DNA of 64,000 nucleotides from Aulostomus chinensis (Eukaryota > Chordata > Actinopteri > Syngnathiformes > Aulostomidae), in the NCBI GenBank assembly GCA_037954235.1, contig JBBMOA010000020.1, positions 11,112,177 through 11,176,176 on the forward strand, written 5' to 3'. The position numbers and the translations under genes are program-made. Shown one piece after another: positions 53,654 to 64,000 of the stretch. The notes under the pieces are model-generated. The model had not been told where the DNA came from and searched no databases. It saw only the letters and a program-made list of their open reading frames with translations. Each line of letters starts with the position of its first letter. Position 1 is the first letter of the stretch.

Positions 53654-55359
53654 GTAATCCCATGTTATGACCAAACATGTTGTGTGTTTACCTATGTGTG
53701 TGTGTGTGTGTGTGTGTGTGTTTGGCTCAATTTGTGGCTCTTCCTAGCTACATTGTTTGAGAAGGACAAGGTCTGTGTGTGTGTGTCTGTATGTGTGTGT
53801 GTGAGAGAGAGAGACTGAATTATGCATGGCATATCAAGTTTTAGTTCACTTCAGCAAAAGAAGGCAGCTGTGTGTTCATGATTTATTCAGCATGGAGGTT
53901 TTGTTTCGTATCAGACCTCCACGTGTAAGCAACATTTCCAGATTGCTTGCCTACTTTTTAAACAACCGTGTCCTTTCTTAGAGCAGAGTGGAGTCTGCAT
54001 CAATGCAGAGAAAAGTCATGGCACGGAATAAATTAATAAAATTTCACCAAAAAAAAGGAATTATGTTTCTTCCTGCATCCCATTTACGCTGTGCAGTTAA
54101 TTTTCTTTCCCTAATTGGTAATTGACTTTCATCAAAATGAACCCATGTTACGTTTAGGTCATTATTCATTTACTGCTCTCAAACTGAATGCTTCATTAGT
54201 CAGCTTTACAAAAAAGAGTGAGAGAGAGAGAACAGCAGTCATGTAAATATGTAGGAGTACTGAAGGCCTCGCATCTAATAATTATTACTGTCTGCATTCC
54301 TTTTATTTATGTTTTTCTGTTTTGTCTTTCTATAAAACCAAGCCGTGCGTATCATAAGCACACCAATCCATTTTTCAAAATTCCCCTACCATGAAATTTG
54401 ATGTAATCAGGCAAATTACGATATAATGCAAATAATGTTCAGAGCAAGAACAAAATAACTTTGCGTACAAAATTTCCGATACCTTGGAGCAGCATGATTC
54501 AGGGCTTCAAAAGCCAAGACTCGTATCAGTTTTAAAACAGACAGGTAGCCAGTTAAGGGAAGCTAAAATAGGAGCTATATTAGCGCGCTTTCATTTTGTG
54601 GCTACATGTTGGACCTTTTTATGACCATGGAATCTTGTTTTTTCAAGGCACGGAAACACTAGACTAAAACAATCCAGATGTAACGTAATGACCTGAATCA
54701 GTCTTTAAAAAAACGAAGAAGAAGATAAGATCAAATTCTGTAATTATTTACATAAGTTAACTTAGAGAAGTACATTCGAGCATCACCTATGTATCAATGC
54801 AAATAAATACGCTGTGGTCCAGAAGGAGTAAATACAGGCGAGATAGAACTGGTCCGAGAGTACAACCCTGTGGCAGTCTATACATATAAAGGCACGAGAG
54901 GAAGGGAACCCATCAACACACACAGTAGGATGCCAGCCCCACATATAACATGTATCTTTGTTGGTATCAGAAATAATGGCTTACAGGGCCAATTTTTCAG
55001 GGCTAAAAATGAGTTTTATTTCTGCAGGGTACCTTGAGGCAATAAGATTGCGGGCATTTACAAGTATTTTCTTTCTGTCTGAGCCGCTTAACATATACTG
55101 GTTTTATTTATATAATTCATGTTCTCTGAATTATGTGAGATGATGGAATATGTGCTGAATATCACTAAAATCCTGGGTGTCACTTAAGGATCCCGATTTC
55201 AACCTCAACTCCATAACAAAAAAAGATTTGTTTGCTTTATTTTTCTTGTTCTTTTTTTTTAATATTTCTGTGCAGACACACAAATTGTCGATAGCACACA
55301 CAGAGAGGATGGGAAGGGGCGGACGAGGGAGTTATAAAAGCAGAGGAAGAGACAGGAAC
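53654..55359. other. intron 2 of the syt14-like gene, proximal part
   Basis: Contains a TG run at about 53693-53720 and a decayed LINE at about 54480-54880. No exon encoding a transmembrane segment was found. Confidence 0.45.
54480..54880 (-). pseudogene. decayed CR1/L2-type LINE fragment
   Basis: Weak but collinear similarity to the LINE at 36886-39092: CAGTTAAGGGAAGCTAAAAT recalls CAGTGGAGAGAAGCTAAAGT of the other copy, and GTACAACCCTGTGGCAG recalls its AAACTGAACCCTGTGGTACA. All frames are broken. Confidence 0.55.
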
Positions 55360-56084
55360 AGGATTATTGATTTTCTGAAAAATGTTTTTCCTGGTCTCTT
55401 TTGTAGAGTGGAGGATCATCCTTGTTGTTATTGTCCATAATCCAAGAGGTAAAATTGGCTTCAGAGCCAGTTTCTTCCTGATACAGTCAGGACAGGGCAA
55501 ATAGGTACGATTGATCAGTCCATTATTAATATCACTCTGGTTGAGATGTCATCACCTGTTGCTGTTGTCACCACCGCCGCCATCGTGAGCCACTGTCATG
55601 TCGATCAACAGAACAGTTGTCCTCCCCGATGAAGTCTCTGGGTCTCCTGCAGCTTCTCTACTCAGGACGCCATCAGTTCCTTCTATCAGGTGTTGTCTGG
55701 TGGCTGCTGGTTTGATCCCCTGTATTATAGCCTCACTCCAGTGGTCATCCGCTCATGCCAGTCACCAGGTTTCCTGAGGGGCCTCCACGTTTGGTCATTC
55801 TCCTCCTTAATCCTCAGAAAAGTCGCATCACCCCTGCCCTGTTCCACTTCTGTTCTTCTCTGTGGGTCCAAGTCATTATTGATTTATTCTGGAAAATGTT
55901 TTTCCTGGTCTCTTTTGAAGAGTGGAGGATCATCCTTGTTGTTATCGTCCATAATCCTCGAGGTAAAATTGGCTTCGGAGCCAGTTTCTTCCTGATACAG
56001 TCAGGACAGGGCAAATAGGTACGATTGATCAGTCCATTTTCAATATCACTCTGGTGGTTGAGATGTCATCAGCCGTTGCTGTTG
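55360..56084 (-). repeat. degenerate tandem unit(s) downstream of the intact ORF
   Basis: One full ~517-bp unit and part of another, homologous to codons 136-349 of the adjacent ORF read on the - strand. The shared landmark TTGTCCTCCCCGATGAAG starts at 55617 and its counterpart in the ORF at 56134. Frames are broken by stops and shifts, giving only short pieces such as LAPKPILPRGLW. Each unit carries an AATAAA on the - strand (for example near 55883). The unit is also seen three more times at 62.5-64 kb. Confidence 0.85.
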
Positions 56085-57134
56085 TCACCACCGCCGCCAT
56101 CGTGAACCACCGTCACGTCGATCAACAGGACGGTAGTCTTCCCTGATGAGGTGGCTGGGCGTCCTGTTTCCTCTGTCATCAGGTCGCCACCAGTTACTTG
56201 TGTCCGCTGTCATCTGGCGGCTCCTGTTGTGATCTGCCGTCCTGTAGCGGCCACCGTCAGAGGAAGGTCTTCCAGACAGGCCTCTGGCCTTCTCTGGATT
56301 ATTCCAACCACCATTTTCCATATAATGGTGGCGATCGCGATTAAAGTTCTCCCATCGAGAACTCACCCCCTCATCTGTCCCAGGTCTCCACCAGTTACTG
56401 GCTTCGCAGCGTGATTGGCGACTTCGCCAGCTGTTGCTTTGGAGAGGCCTTGACCTGTCTTCACTGGTCACCCGCTCAAGCAGGACACCAGGTCTACTGA
56501 GGGGCCTCCACATTTGTTCACTCTCCCCCTCGGTCCTCAGAGGAGGCTCGTCATTCCTGCCTTGTGTTCCTCTGATGGACTCATGACTTCTGGGGGCAGA
56601 ACGGCGTTGGTCCTCATCAATTTTGAAACGCACACAACGTTCCTTCTTTCCTTCATTCACCAGAATCCGGTGACATAAAATTGGCTTAGGAGCCAGTTTG
56701 TCAGACAAAATGGCCTGATTGGTCAGTCCATTGTCTTTTTGCTCGAATGGGTCACTCCGGCTGGGTGAATTCCCAGGAGGGGTCAGTCCAGCCTCTTCCT
56801 GGTTTGGGTTTGGCTGGGTGGTTGAATTCCCAGGAGGGGTCAGTCCAGCCTCTTCCTGGTTTGGGGTTGTCTGGGTGGTTGAATTCCCAGGAGGGGTCAG
56901 TCCAGCCTCTTCCTGGTTTGGGGTTGTCTGGGTTGTTGATTTCCCAGGAGGGGCCAGTCCAACCTCATGTGGCTGGGGCTCAGCATTTTGCTGACCAATT
57001 TGCCCATTCTGGATCAAAAAGCTCATCAGCCTCAGGGTCTGCCTTTTTCGCTTCCCTGGCTTCTGACTGTATGTGTCATAGTCCATGTCAGGCTCCAGAG
57101 GATCTTCATCGTATTTGTCACCTGAGTACCACAT
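56085..57134 (-). CDS. intact ORF of unknown function in a tandem array
   Basis: 349 codons, intact, not recognised. Residues 1-22 are acidic and aromatic (MWYSGDKYDEDPLEPDMDYD), then a basic cluster PGKRKRQ at 26-32 that could be a nuclear signal. Four 19-residue repeats follow at 59-77, 78-96, 97-115 and 116-134 (consensus GLTPPGNSTTQTTPNQEEA). The C-terminal half is rich in Arg, Ser and Trp, with SNWWRP at 246-251 and 313-318 and MWRP at 208-211, ending GGSRWRRW. No signal peptide or membrane span. The frame stays open 38 codons upstream of this ATG, to a TGA at 57249-57251, so a longer product or a spliced-in exon is possible. A TATA-like box lies about 95 bp upstream. Broken partial copies flank it on both sides. 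It could be a lineage-specific gene or the coding part of an unrecognised repeat. Confidence 0.55.
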   Translation of the reverse strand: MWYSGDKYDEDPLEPDMDYDTYSQKPGKRKRQTLRLMSFLIQNGQIGQQNAEPQPHEVGLAPPGKSTTQTTPNQEEAGLTPPGNSTTQTTPNQEEAGLTPPGNSTTQPNPNQEEAGLTPPGNSPSRSDPFEQKDNGLTNQAILSDKLAPKPILCHRILVNEGKKERCVRFKIDEDQRRSAPRSHESIRGTQGRNDEPPLRTEGESEQMWRPLSRPGVLLERVTSEDRSRPLQSNSWRSRQSRCEASNWWRPGTDEGVSSRWENFNRDRHHYMENGGWNNPEKARGLSGRPSSDGGRYRTADHNRSRQMTADTSNWWRPDDRGNRTPSHLIREDYRPVDRRDGGSRWRRW

Positions 57135-57228
57135 GACGAAATCAAAATACTTGCTTGGTAGGATCAGCTGGTAGAAAGGAAGTGTATTTCTGTTTGTATG
57201 TTGTTTGATGATGGTGAAGCAGGGAGGT

Positions 57229-57234
57229 CTTATA
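57229..57234 (-). promoter_or_regulatory. TATA-like box upstream of the unknown ORF
   Basis: TATAAG on the - strand, about 95 bp upstream of the ATG at 57134. The intervening stretch is A/C-rich, as many 5' UTRs are. The position is right for a TATA promoter but nothing else confirms it. Confidence 0.4.
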
Positions 57235-57250
57235 CATCCCCTGTAGTTTC

Positions 57251-57873
57251 AGTCAGTGTGGGACATGACTGGGATCACAGGACCCTGATCTCCTTCACAA
57301 CTGTCGGAACGACTGAGGTCTGTGATGGCTGTGAAGGTCATGACTCAGAAATGCTGTGATGTCAGAAGCTCCAGTGGTGGCTGGTACCATGTGGTACTAC
57401 TGAGTGAGTACAGCTTCTGTTTTTTTTTTTTAATGTTTAACGTTAGTTCTCAGACATAGAGAGTGGGGTTTCTACAAAATGTATTCTGAACTACATTGAC
57501 ACCTTTGTTTTCCTTTTTTATGACGGGTCCAATAGCTTGGGGCAGGGAAAAAAGCCAAAACTCGGAAAAGAGTTGTCATTTTTGAAGAACTGGTTGCTTA
57601 ACGCATTAAATACATTAATTCCCACACATATGACATTCAAAGCACTACTGTGTTTTCAAATGGTTGCTAAGAAGCGGCTTAATGAGAATGCAGAGGCTTA
57701 TCTTGCATATTGCAAACAAGTGGAGCATTGTATTGCATTCTCTGATAGGACCACTGGGTGCCACCAAAGTCAGTAATCTTCAATTGTGGTTACGAAAGTA
57801 CAAAATCACTGGGCAAAATGTTTCTTACCTGAAATGTTTTCACCCCTTAATGAAGAATAAACTTCAACTAAGG
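57251..57873. other. spacer between unknown ORF and hAT element
   Basis: No gene recognised. Short open frames at 57537-57876 show no family similarity I can name. Confidence 0.4.
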
Positions 57874-60800
57874 TAGGGCTGTAATCTCCCAGTCGACTGG
57901 TCAATTTATTAGTCAATACGTTCTGGTTCGACCAAAATTCTGATTGGTCGATTTTTTGCCACGTTAATTACTTCAGGAGGAAAGTACCAAGTTGTAATGG
58001 GGGTGTTTTCAAAACACTCCTGTTTCTCAGATAACAATCAATCTTTGAACGCCCCCCTTGTTTTGGTATTTTGGACTAGCCCGACCCGCTAGAGACAGAC
58101 AGACTGAAGAGTACTAGAACGCTGACGTCTGGTGGTTGATGAATGTACATTTAATTTTGACGGTTTCATTTAAAGTCAGTCCTCGTCCACCATGTCAAAG
58201 ACATCTGCAGTGTGGCAGCATTTCATGAAAATAGATAATGGAAGAAAGTCGAATGCAAAGTTTTCAAACAACAGTTTTCATGTCACAGCTCCATTACAAA
58301 CACAACGTATCACGTACAAACGGAAAGCTAACTTGTCCACTTTAGGTTGCCCCGTACGTTTTGAGTATATGATCATACCAGAATTGATATTTCAATGTTT
58401 TAGTCTAATAATTGTTTTTTTTTTCATTGTAAAAATTCTTACCGTGGACTTGCCTTTTGCTTGAGTGTAAAGTTTTAATTTTAAAGTCTATTTGTGTCTC
58501 AGCCGCAATGCTGAGCTCCTGTGTTCAGTCTCACTCTGTGTGCAGATCAAATGATAGTGTCGGTCAATTATTATAACGTGACGAAAACAATTGTCTAAAT
58601 ATTCCTCAACAGGTTTTGTGTTGATAGTTGACACAGTATATTTTTCATATGTAAAATTAGTCAATTTGGCGAAGGGCCAGACAAAGAACGGTTCAACAGA
58701 CCCTTCATGGAAAAACCAGCAAGTGCGATGTGTACCCTGCCCGGAGGGGCACTGGGGCCCCGCCCTGGAGCCAGGCCCAGGGTGGGGGCTCGAAGGCGAG
58801 CGCCTGGTGGCCGGGCCGTGGTCCGTGGGGCCCGGCCGGGCCCAGCCCGAAGAGGAGACACAGGCACGTCCTCCCTTGGACTCACCACTCATCGGGGGAA
58901 CCGGAGGGGTCCGGTGCAATGTGGTTTGGGTGGCAGTTTCAGGCGGATGCCTCGGCTGTCTGAACCACAGACATGGAAGCTGGCTTTTGGGACATGGAAC
59001 GTTACCTCTCTGGTGGGGAAGGAGCTGGAGCTGGTGGAAGAGGTTGAGCGTTACCGGCTAGATATAGTCGGCCTCACCTCGACACATAGCTCTGGGTCCG
59101 GAACCCGAATCCTTGAGAGGGGTTGGACTTTCTCTTTTGCTGGAGTTGCTCCGGGTGAGAGGCGGAGGGCGGGGGTGGGCTTTTTGGTTGCCCCTCGACT
59201 CTCTGCCTGTACGTTGGGGTTTACCCCCGTGGACGACAGGGTTGCTTCCCTGCGCCTTCGGGTCGGGGAACGGGTCCTGACTGTGGTCAGCGCATATGCG
59301 CCGAACACTAGTTCAGAGTACCCACCCTTTTTGGAGTCCCTGGGAAGGGTACTGGATGGTGCCCCGGCTGGGGACTCCATTGTCCTACTGGGAGACTTCA
59401 ACGCTCACGTGGGCAACGACAGCATGACCTGGAGAGGTGTGATTGGGAGGAACGGCAGGCCCGACCTGAACCCGAGTGGTGTTCAGTTATTGGACTTCTG
59501 TGCAAGTCGCAGTTTGGCCATAACGAACACCATGTTCGAGCATAAGGATGCCCACCGGTGCACGTGGCACCAGGACACCCTAGGTCGCAGGTCTATGATC
59601 GATTTTATAGTTGTATCATTTGACCTGCGACCGCATGTTCTGGACACTCGGGTGAAGAGAGGAGCTGAGCTGTCAACTGATCACCACCTGGTGGTGAGTT
59701 GGATCAGATGGCAGGGGAAGATGCCGCGCAGACCTGGCAGGCCCAAACGAGTAGTGAGGGTTTGTTGGGAACGCCTGGCAGAAGAACCAGTCAGAACGAT
59801 CTTTAACTCCCACCTCTGGCAGAGCTTTGATCACATCACGGGGGTAGTGGGGGACATTGAGTCCGAATGGGCCATGTTCCGCTCTGCCATTGTCGAGGCG
59901 GCTGCTGTGAGCTGTGGCCGCAAGGCTGCTGGGGCCGGCCGCGGGAGTAATCCTCGAACCCACTGGTGGACACCAGAGGTGAGGGGAGCCGTCAGGCTGA
60001 AGAAGGAGGCTTACAGGGCATGGCTGGCCTGTGGGTCTCCAGAGACAGCTGACCGGTACCGGCAGGCCAAACGGTGTGCAGCTGTGGCGGTCGCCAAAGC
60101 AAAAACTCGGGCGTGGGAAGAGTTCGGTGAGACCATGGAGAACGACTATCGGTCGGCTCCAAAAAGGTTCTGGCAAACCGTCCGTCGCCTCAGGGGGGGA
60201 AGGCGGCAACTTGCCCACACTGTTTACAGTGGGGGTGGGACTCTGCTGACGTCAACTGGGGAGATAATTGGGCGGTGGATACTTTGAGGAACTCCTCAAT
60301 CCCACCAGCACGTACTCCGTGGAGGAGACAGAGTCTGGGGAGTGCTTGGGGGGGGGGTCGTCCAATTTCCGGGGCAGAAGTCGCCGAGGCAGTAAAACAA
60401 CTCCGCGGTGGCAGAGCCCCGGGGGTGGATGAGATCCGCCCTGGGTATCTCAAGGCTCTGGATGTAGTGGGGCTGTCTTGGCTGACACGTCTCTGCAACA
60501 TTGCGTGGACATCGGGGGAAGTGCCTTTGGAGTGGCAGACCGGGGTGGTGGTCCCCGTCTTTAAGAAAGGGGACCAGAGGGTGTGTTCCAACTATTGGGG
60601 GATCACACTTCTCAGCCTCCCTGGTAAGGTCTACGCCAGGGTACTGGAGAGGAGGGTCAGGGCGATAGTCGAACCTCAGATTGAGGAGGAGCAGTGTGGT
60701 TTTCGTCCTGGCCGTGGAACCATGGATCAGCTCTTCACCCTCGCTAGGGTGCTGGAGGGGGCATGGGAGTTTGCCCAACCAGTCCACATGTGCTTTGTGG

Positions 60801-61981
60801 ACTTAGAGAAGGCTTACGACCGTGTTCCCAGGAGCATACTGTGGGGGGTACTCCAGGAGTACGGGGTGGATGGCCCTTTACAAAGGGCCATTCGGTCATT
60901 CTACCGGAGGAGTGAGAGTCTGGTCCGTGTGGCCGGTAGTAAGTCGGACTTGTTCCCAGTGAGGGTTGGACTCCGCCAAGGCTGCCCTTTGTCACCGGTT
61001 CTGTTCATAACTTTTATGGACAGAATTTCTAGGCGCAGCCGGGTGGTGGAGGGGGTTGAGTTTGGTGGCGGAGGATGTCGTCTTTGCTGTTTGCGGATGA
61101 CGTAGTCCTCTTAGCGCCATCGGGTCACGACCTCCAGCTCTTGCTGGGACAGTTTGCAGCCGAATGTGAAGCGGCTGGGATGAGAATCAGCACCTCCAAG
61201 TCTGAGGCCATGGTCCTCAGCCGGAAAAGGGTGGTTTGCCCACTCCGGGTCGGGGGGGAGGTCTTACCTCAGGTGGAGGAGTTTAAGTATCTCGGGGTCT
61301 TGTTCACGAGTGAGGGTAAGATGGAGCGGGAGATTGACAGGCGGATTGGGGCGGCATCCGCAGTCTTGCGGTTGCTAAACCAGTCTGTTGTGGTGAAGAG
61401 GGAGCTTAGCCAAAAGGCGAGGCTCTCGATTTACCGGTCAATCTACGTTCCAATCCTCACCTATGGTCATGAGCTTTGGGTAATGACCGAAAGAACAAGA
61501 TCGCGAATACAAGAGGCCGAAATGAGTTTCCTCCGCAGGGTGGCTGGGCTCTCCCTTAGAGATAGGGTGAGAAGCTCAGTCATTCGGGAGGGACTCAGAG
61601 TAGAACCGCTGCTCCTCCATGTCGAGAGGAGCCAGTTGAGGTGGTTCGGGCATCTGGTGAGGATGCCTCCTGGGCGCCTCCCTCTGGAGGTTTTCCAGGC
61701 ATGTCCAACTGGGAGGAGGCCTCGAGGCCGACCCAGGACACGGTGGAGGGATTATATCTCTCGGCTGGCCTGGGAACGCCTCGGGATCCTCCCAGAAGAG
61801 CTGGTTGAAGTGGCTGGGGAGAGGGCAGTCTGGGCTTCCTTGCTGAGACTGCTGCCCCCGCGACCCGGACCCACCGGATGAAGCGGAGGACGACGAAGAC
61901 GAAGACGAAAATTAGTCAATTTTTAGTCGAAATTTGAGGGCCTCAGTTGACCAAGAATTTCTTTGGTTGATTACAGCCCTA
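57874..61981 (+). mobile_element. hAT-like element split by a Rex3 insertion
   Basis: Terminal inverted repeats TAGGGCTGTAATC (57874-57886) and GATTACAGCCCTA (61969-61981), with subterminal AGTCGACTGGTCAA / TTGACC motifs usual in fish hAT elements. A short frame from 58192 (MSKTSAVWQHFMK) resembles the BED-finger start of hAT transposases but soon decays. Without the Rex3 insert and one copy of its duplication the element is about 850 bp, so it is a deleted, non-autonomous copy. No 8-bp duplication was found at its edges. Confidence 0.72.
58668..61907 (+). mobile_element. Rex3 (RTE-clade) non-LTR retroposon, near full coding length, inactivated
   Basis: Flanked by a perfect 15-bp duplication AAAATTAGTCAATTT (58653-58667 and 61908-61922). 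Frame 1 (58707-60287) has the apurinic endonuclease with TWNVTSL, LLGDFNAHVG and the SMIDFIVV/STDHHLVV motifs. Frame 2 (60275-61105) has the reverse transcriptase fingers/palm (NYWGITLLSLPGKVYARVLE, CGFRPGRGTMDQLF, LRQGCPLSPVLF). Frame 3 (61075-61881) has FADDVVLLAPS and a C-terminal region ending LLRLLPPRPGPTG. The binding sites of the published Rex3 PCR primers are visible: TGGCAGACCGGGGTGGTGGT and, with one mismatch, GGGCTGCCCTTTRTCACCG. Two frameshifts, near 60275 and 61070, break the polyprotein. The tail is GACGAA-rich. Confidence 0.95.
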
Positions 61982-62500
61982 CTGATCTGTCCTGCGATCT
62001 GTACTTGATGTCTGTTGCTGCGGAAGCGACGCAGTGACTGGCTGATGGCCGTTTGTTTACAATTACAAGGACGTCATCACGATGAATCATTAACATTGGA
62101 AGAGGCTGAGTTATTTCTAAGGCCTCAATGAGTCTCTTTGCAAAGTAAGGTCTGACTAGGATCATGTCAGAGGGTTGTTGTTTTATTTAAGGCTGTTTAA
62201 AGACATATTTCATGAAAAAAATGCATCAAATTAATTTACCCAGCACAAACACAACACACTGACTGCTCATTCTGTAATATTTAGTAATGTATGTCAACAC
62301 AGGAAAAACAATATATTAAAAAATACAATATATTAAAATAACTCCGAGATGCAGTTTCTTTCTTTATGTCATCAATTTTTTTAAAAGGACATCGCATTTC
62401 AATGAATATATATATGTTTAATGGAGACATGGACAGTGGAGAAAAATTCCATTGTTGTGATCACTTCCTGGTGGTTGACAAGCCGTCAGCTGCTGCCTGT
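61982..62500. other. spacer between hAT element and distal array
   Basis: AT-rich sequence with no gene recognised. The array similarity begins at about 62460-62505. Confidence 0.5.
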
Positions 62501-62504
62501 TCTC

Positions 62505-64000
62505 ACTCCATCACGGCCGCGAGCCACCGTCACGTCAATCATGAGAACAGTTGTCCTCCCCGATGAAGTCTCTGGGTCTCCTGCATCTTCTCTACTCAGG
62601 ACGCCATCAGTTCCTTCTATCAGGTGTTGTCTGGTGGCTGCTGGTTTGATCCCCTGTATTATAGCCTCACTCCAGTGGTCATCCGCTCATGCCAGTCACC
62701 AGGTTTGCTGAGGGGCCTCCACATTTGCTTATTCTCCTCCTTAATCCTCAGAAAAGTCGCATCACCCCTGCCCTGTTCCACTTCTGTTCTTCTCGGTGGG
62801 TCCAAGTCATTATTGATTTATTCTGGAAAATGTTTTTCCTGGTCTCTTTTGTAGAGTGGAGGATCATCCTTTTTGTGATTGCCATAATCCTCGAGGTAAA
62901 ATTGGCTTCGGAGCCAGTTTCTTCCTGATACAGTCAGGACAGGGCAAATAGGTCTGATTGATCAGTCCATTATTAATATCACTCTGGTGGTTGAGATGTT
63001 ATCAGCCGTTGCTGTTGTCAACACCGCCGCCATCGTGAACCACCGTCACGTCGATCAACAGAACAGTTGTCCTCCCCGATGAAGTCTCTCGGTCTCCTGC
63101 AGCTTCTCTACTCAGGACGCCATCAGTTCCTTCTATCAGGTGTTGTCTGGTGACTGCTGGTTTGATCCCCTGTATTATAGCCTCACTCCAGTGGTCATCC
63201 GCTCATGCCAGTCACCAGGATTCCTGAGGGGCCTCCACGTTTGGTCATTCTCCTCCTTAATCCTCAGAAAAGTCGCATCACCCCTGCCTTTTCCACTTCT
63301 GTTCTTCTCGGTGGGTCCAAGTCATTATTGATTTATTCTGAAAAATGTTTTTCGTGGTCTCTTTTGTAGAGTGGAGGATCATCCTTGTTGTTGTCGTCTA
63401 TAATCCTCGAGGTAAAATTGGCTTCGGAGCCAGTTTCTTTCTGATACAGTCAGGACAGGGCAAATAGGTCCGATTGATCAGTCCATTATTAATATCACTG
63501 TGGTGGTTTAGATGTTATCAGCGGTTGCTTTTTTCACCACCGCCGCCATCGTGAACAACCGTCACGTCGATCATCAGAACAGTTGTCCTCCCCGATGAAG
63601 TCTCTGGGTCTCCTGCAGCTTCTCTACTCAGGACGCCATCAGTTCCTTCTATCAGGTGTTGTCTGGTGGCTGCTGGTTTGATCCCCTGTATTATAGCCTC
63701 ACTCCAGTGGTCATCCGCTCATGCCAGTCACCAGGTTTCCTGAGGGGCCTCCACGTTTGGTCATTCTCCTCCTTAATCCTCAGAAAAGTCGCATCACCCC
63801 TGCACTGTTCCACTTCTGTTCTTCTCGGTGGGTCCAAGTCATTATTGATTTATTCTGAAAAATGTTTTTCCTGGTCTCTTTTGTAGAGTGGAGGATCATC
63901 CTTGTTGTTATCGTCCATAATCCTTGAGGTAAAATTGGCTTCGGAGCCAGTTTCTTCCTGATACAGTCAGGACAGGGCAAATAGGTACGATTGATCAGTC
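62505..64000 (-). repeat. tandem array of ~516-bp units, runs off the window
   Basis: Three consecutive units; the landmark TTGTCCTCCCCGATGAAG starts at 62551, 63067 and 63583, so the period is exactly 516 bp. Neighbouring units differ by only a few bases. On the - strand each is a broken version of codons 136-349 of the ORF at 56085-57134, lacking the segment for about codons 226-293. The last unit is cut by the window edge, so the true length is unknown. Confidence 0.92.

Noticed and set aside
58591..59061. Separate gene upstream of the Rex3 endonuclease
   Set aside because: It starts in hAT sequence left of the 15-bp duplication and runs into the Rex3 5' leader, so it is a chance frame across the insertion border.
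62505..64000. CRISPR-like or tRNA-like array
   Set aside because: The repeat period is 516 bp with near-identical units and no spacer pattern, in a vertebrate genome; each unit is a broken copy of coding sequence.

Overview
This is nuclear DNA of a ray-finned fish, probably a spiny-rayed (percomorph) teleost. The genes are vertebrate genes cut by short introns with GT..AG borders. The repeats are typical of teleosts: a Rex3 (RTE-clade) retroposon that carries the binding sites of the published Rex3 primers, a CR1/L2-type LINE, tRNA-headed SINEs, hAT elements, MITEs and long CA/GA/poly-C runs. All gene structures below were assembled by hand from splice signals, reading phase and family similarity.

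Layout. (1) 1-13.0 kb, + strand: the last eleven exons found of fmn1, encoding the C-terminal part of the formin FH2 domain and the tail. (2) 13.0-14.9 kb, - strand: grem1, a BMP antagonist, converging tail to tail on fmn1. (3) 15-18.9 kb, - strand: scg5 (7B2), the PC2 chaperone. (4) 20.4-22.5 kb, - strand: a complete but short arhgap11-like RhoGAP gene. (5) 22.5-25.4 kb: intergenic, with a SINE, an 841-bp hAT element with perfect 8-bp target duplications, and a second SINE. (6) 25.5-29.6 kb, - strand: actc1, alpha-cardiac actin, complete. (7) 29.6-41.9 kb: gene-poor and transposon-rich, with a decayed Rex3 fragment, two inverted-repeat elements and a dead CR1/L2 LINE. (8) 41.9-49.2 kb, + strand: ak7, complete in 18 exons. 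(9) From 50.3 kb, + strand: the first coding exons of a synaptotagmin-14-like gene, whose second intron seems to run off the window. (10) 55.4-64 kb: inside that intron, an array of degenerate ~516-bp units on both sides of one intact 349-codon ORF (- strand) of unknown function. A hAT element, itself split by a Rex3 insertion, lies within the array.

The order fmn1 > < grem1 < scg5 < arhgap11 matches human 15q13 (ARHGAP11A-SCG5-GREM1-FMN1) in order and orientation, and ACTC1 is a 15q14 gene. ak7 belongs to human 14q32, so a synteny junction lies between about 29.6 and 41.9 kb. The genes do not form one pathway. The functional link known from tetrapods is regulatory: the 3' introns of Fmn1 hold limb enhancers of Gremlin1. 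The least explained part of the window is the intact ORF in the tandem array at 55-64 kb.
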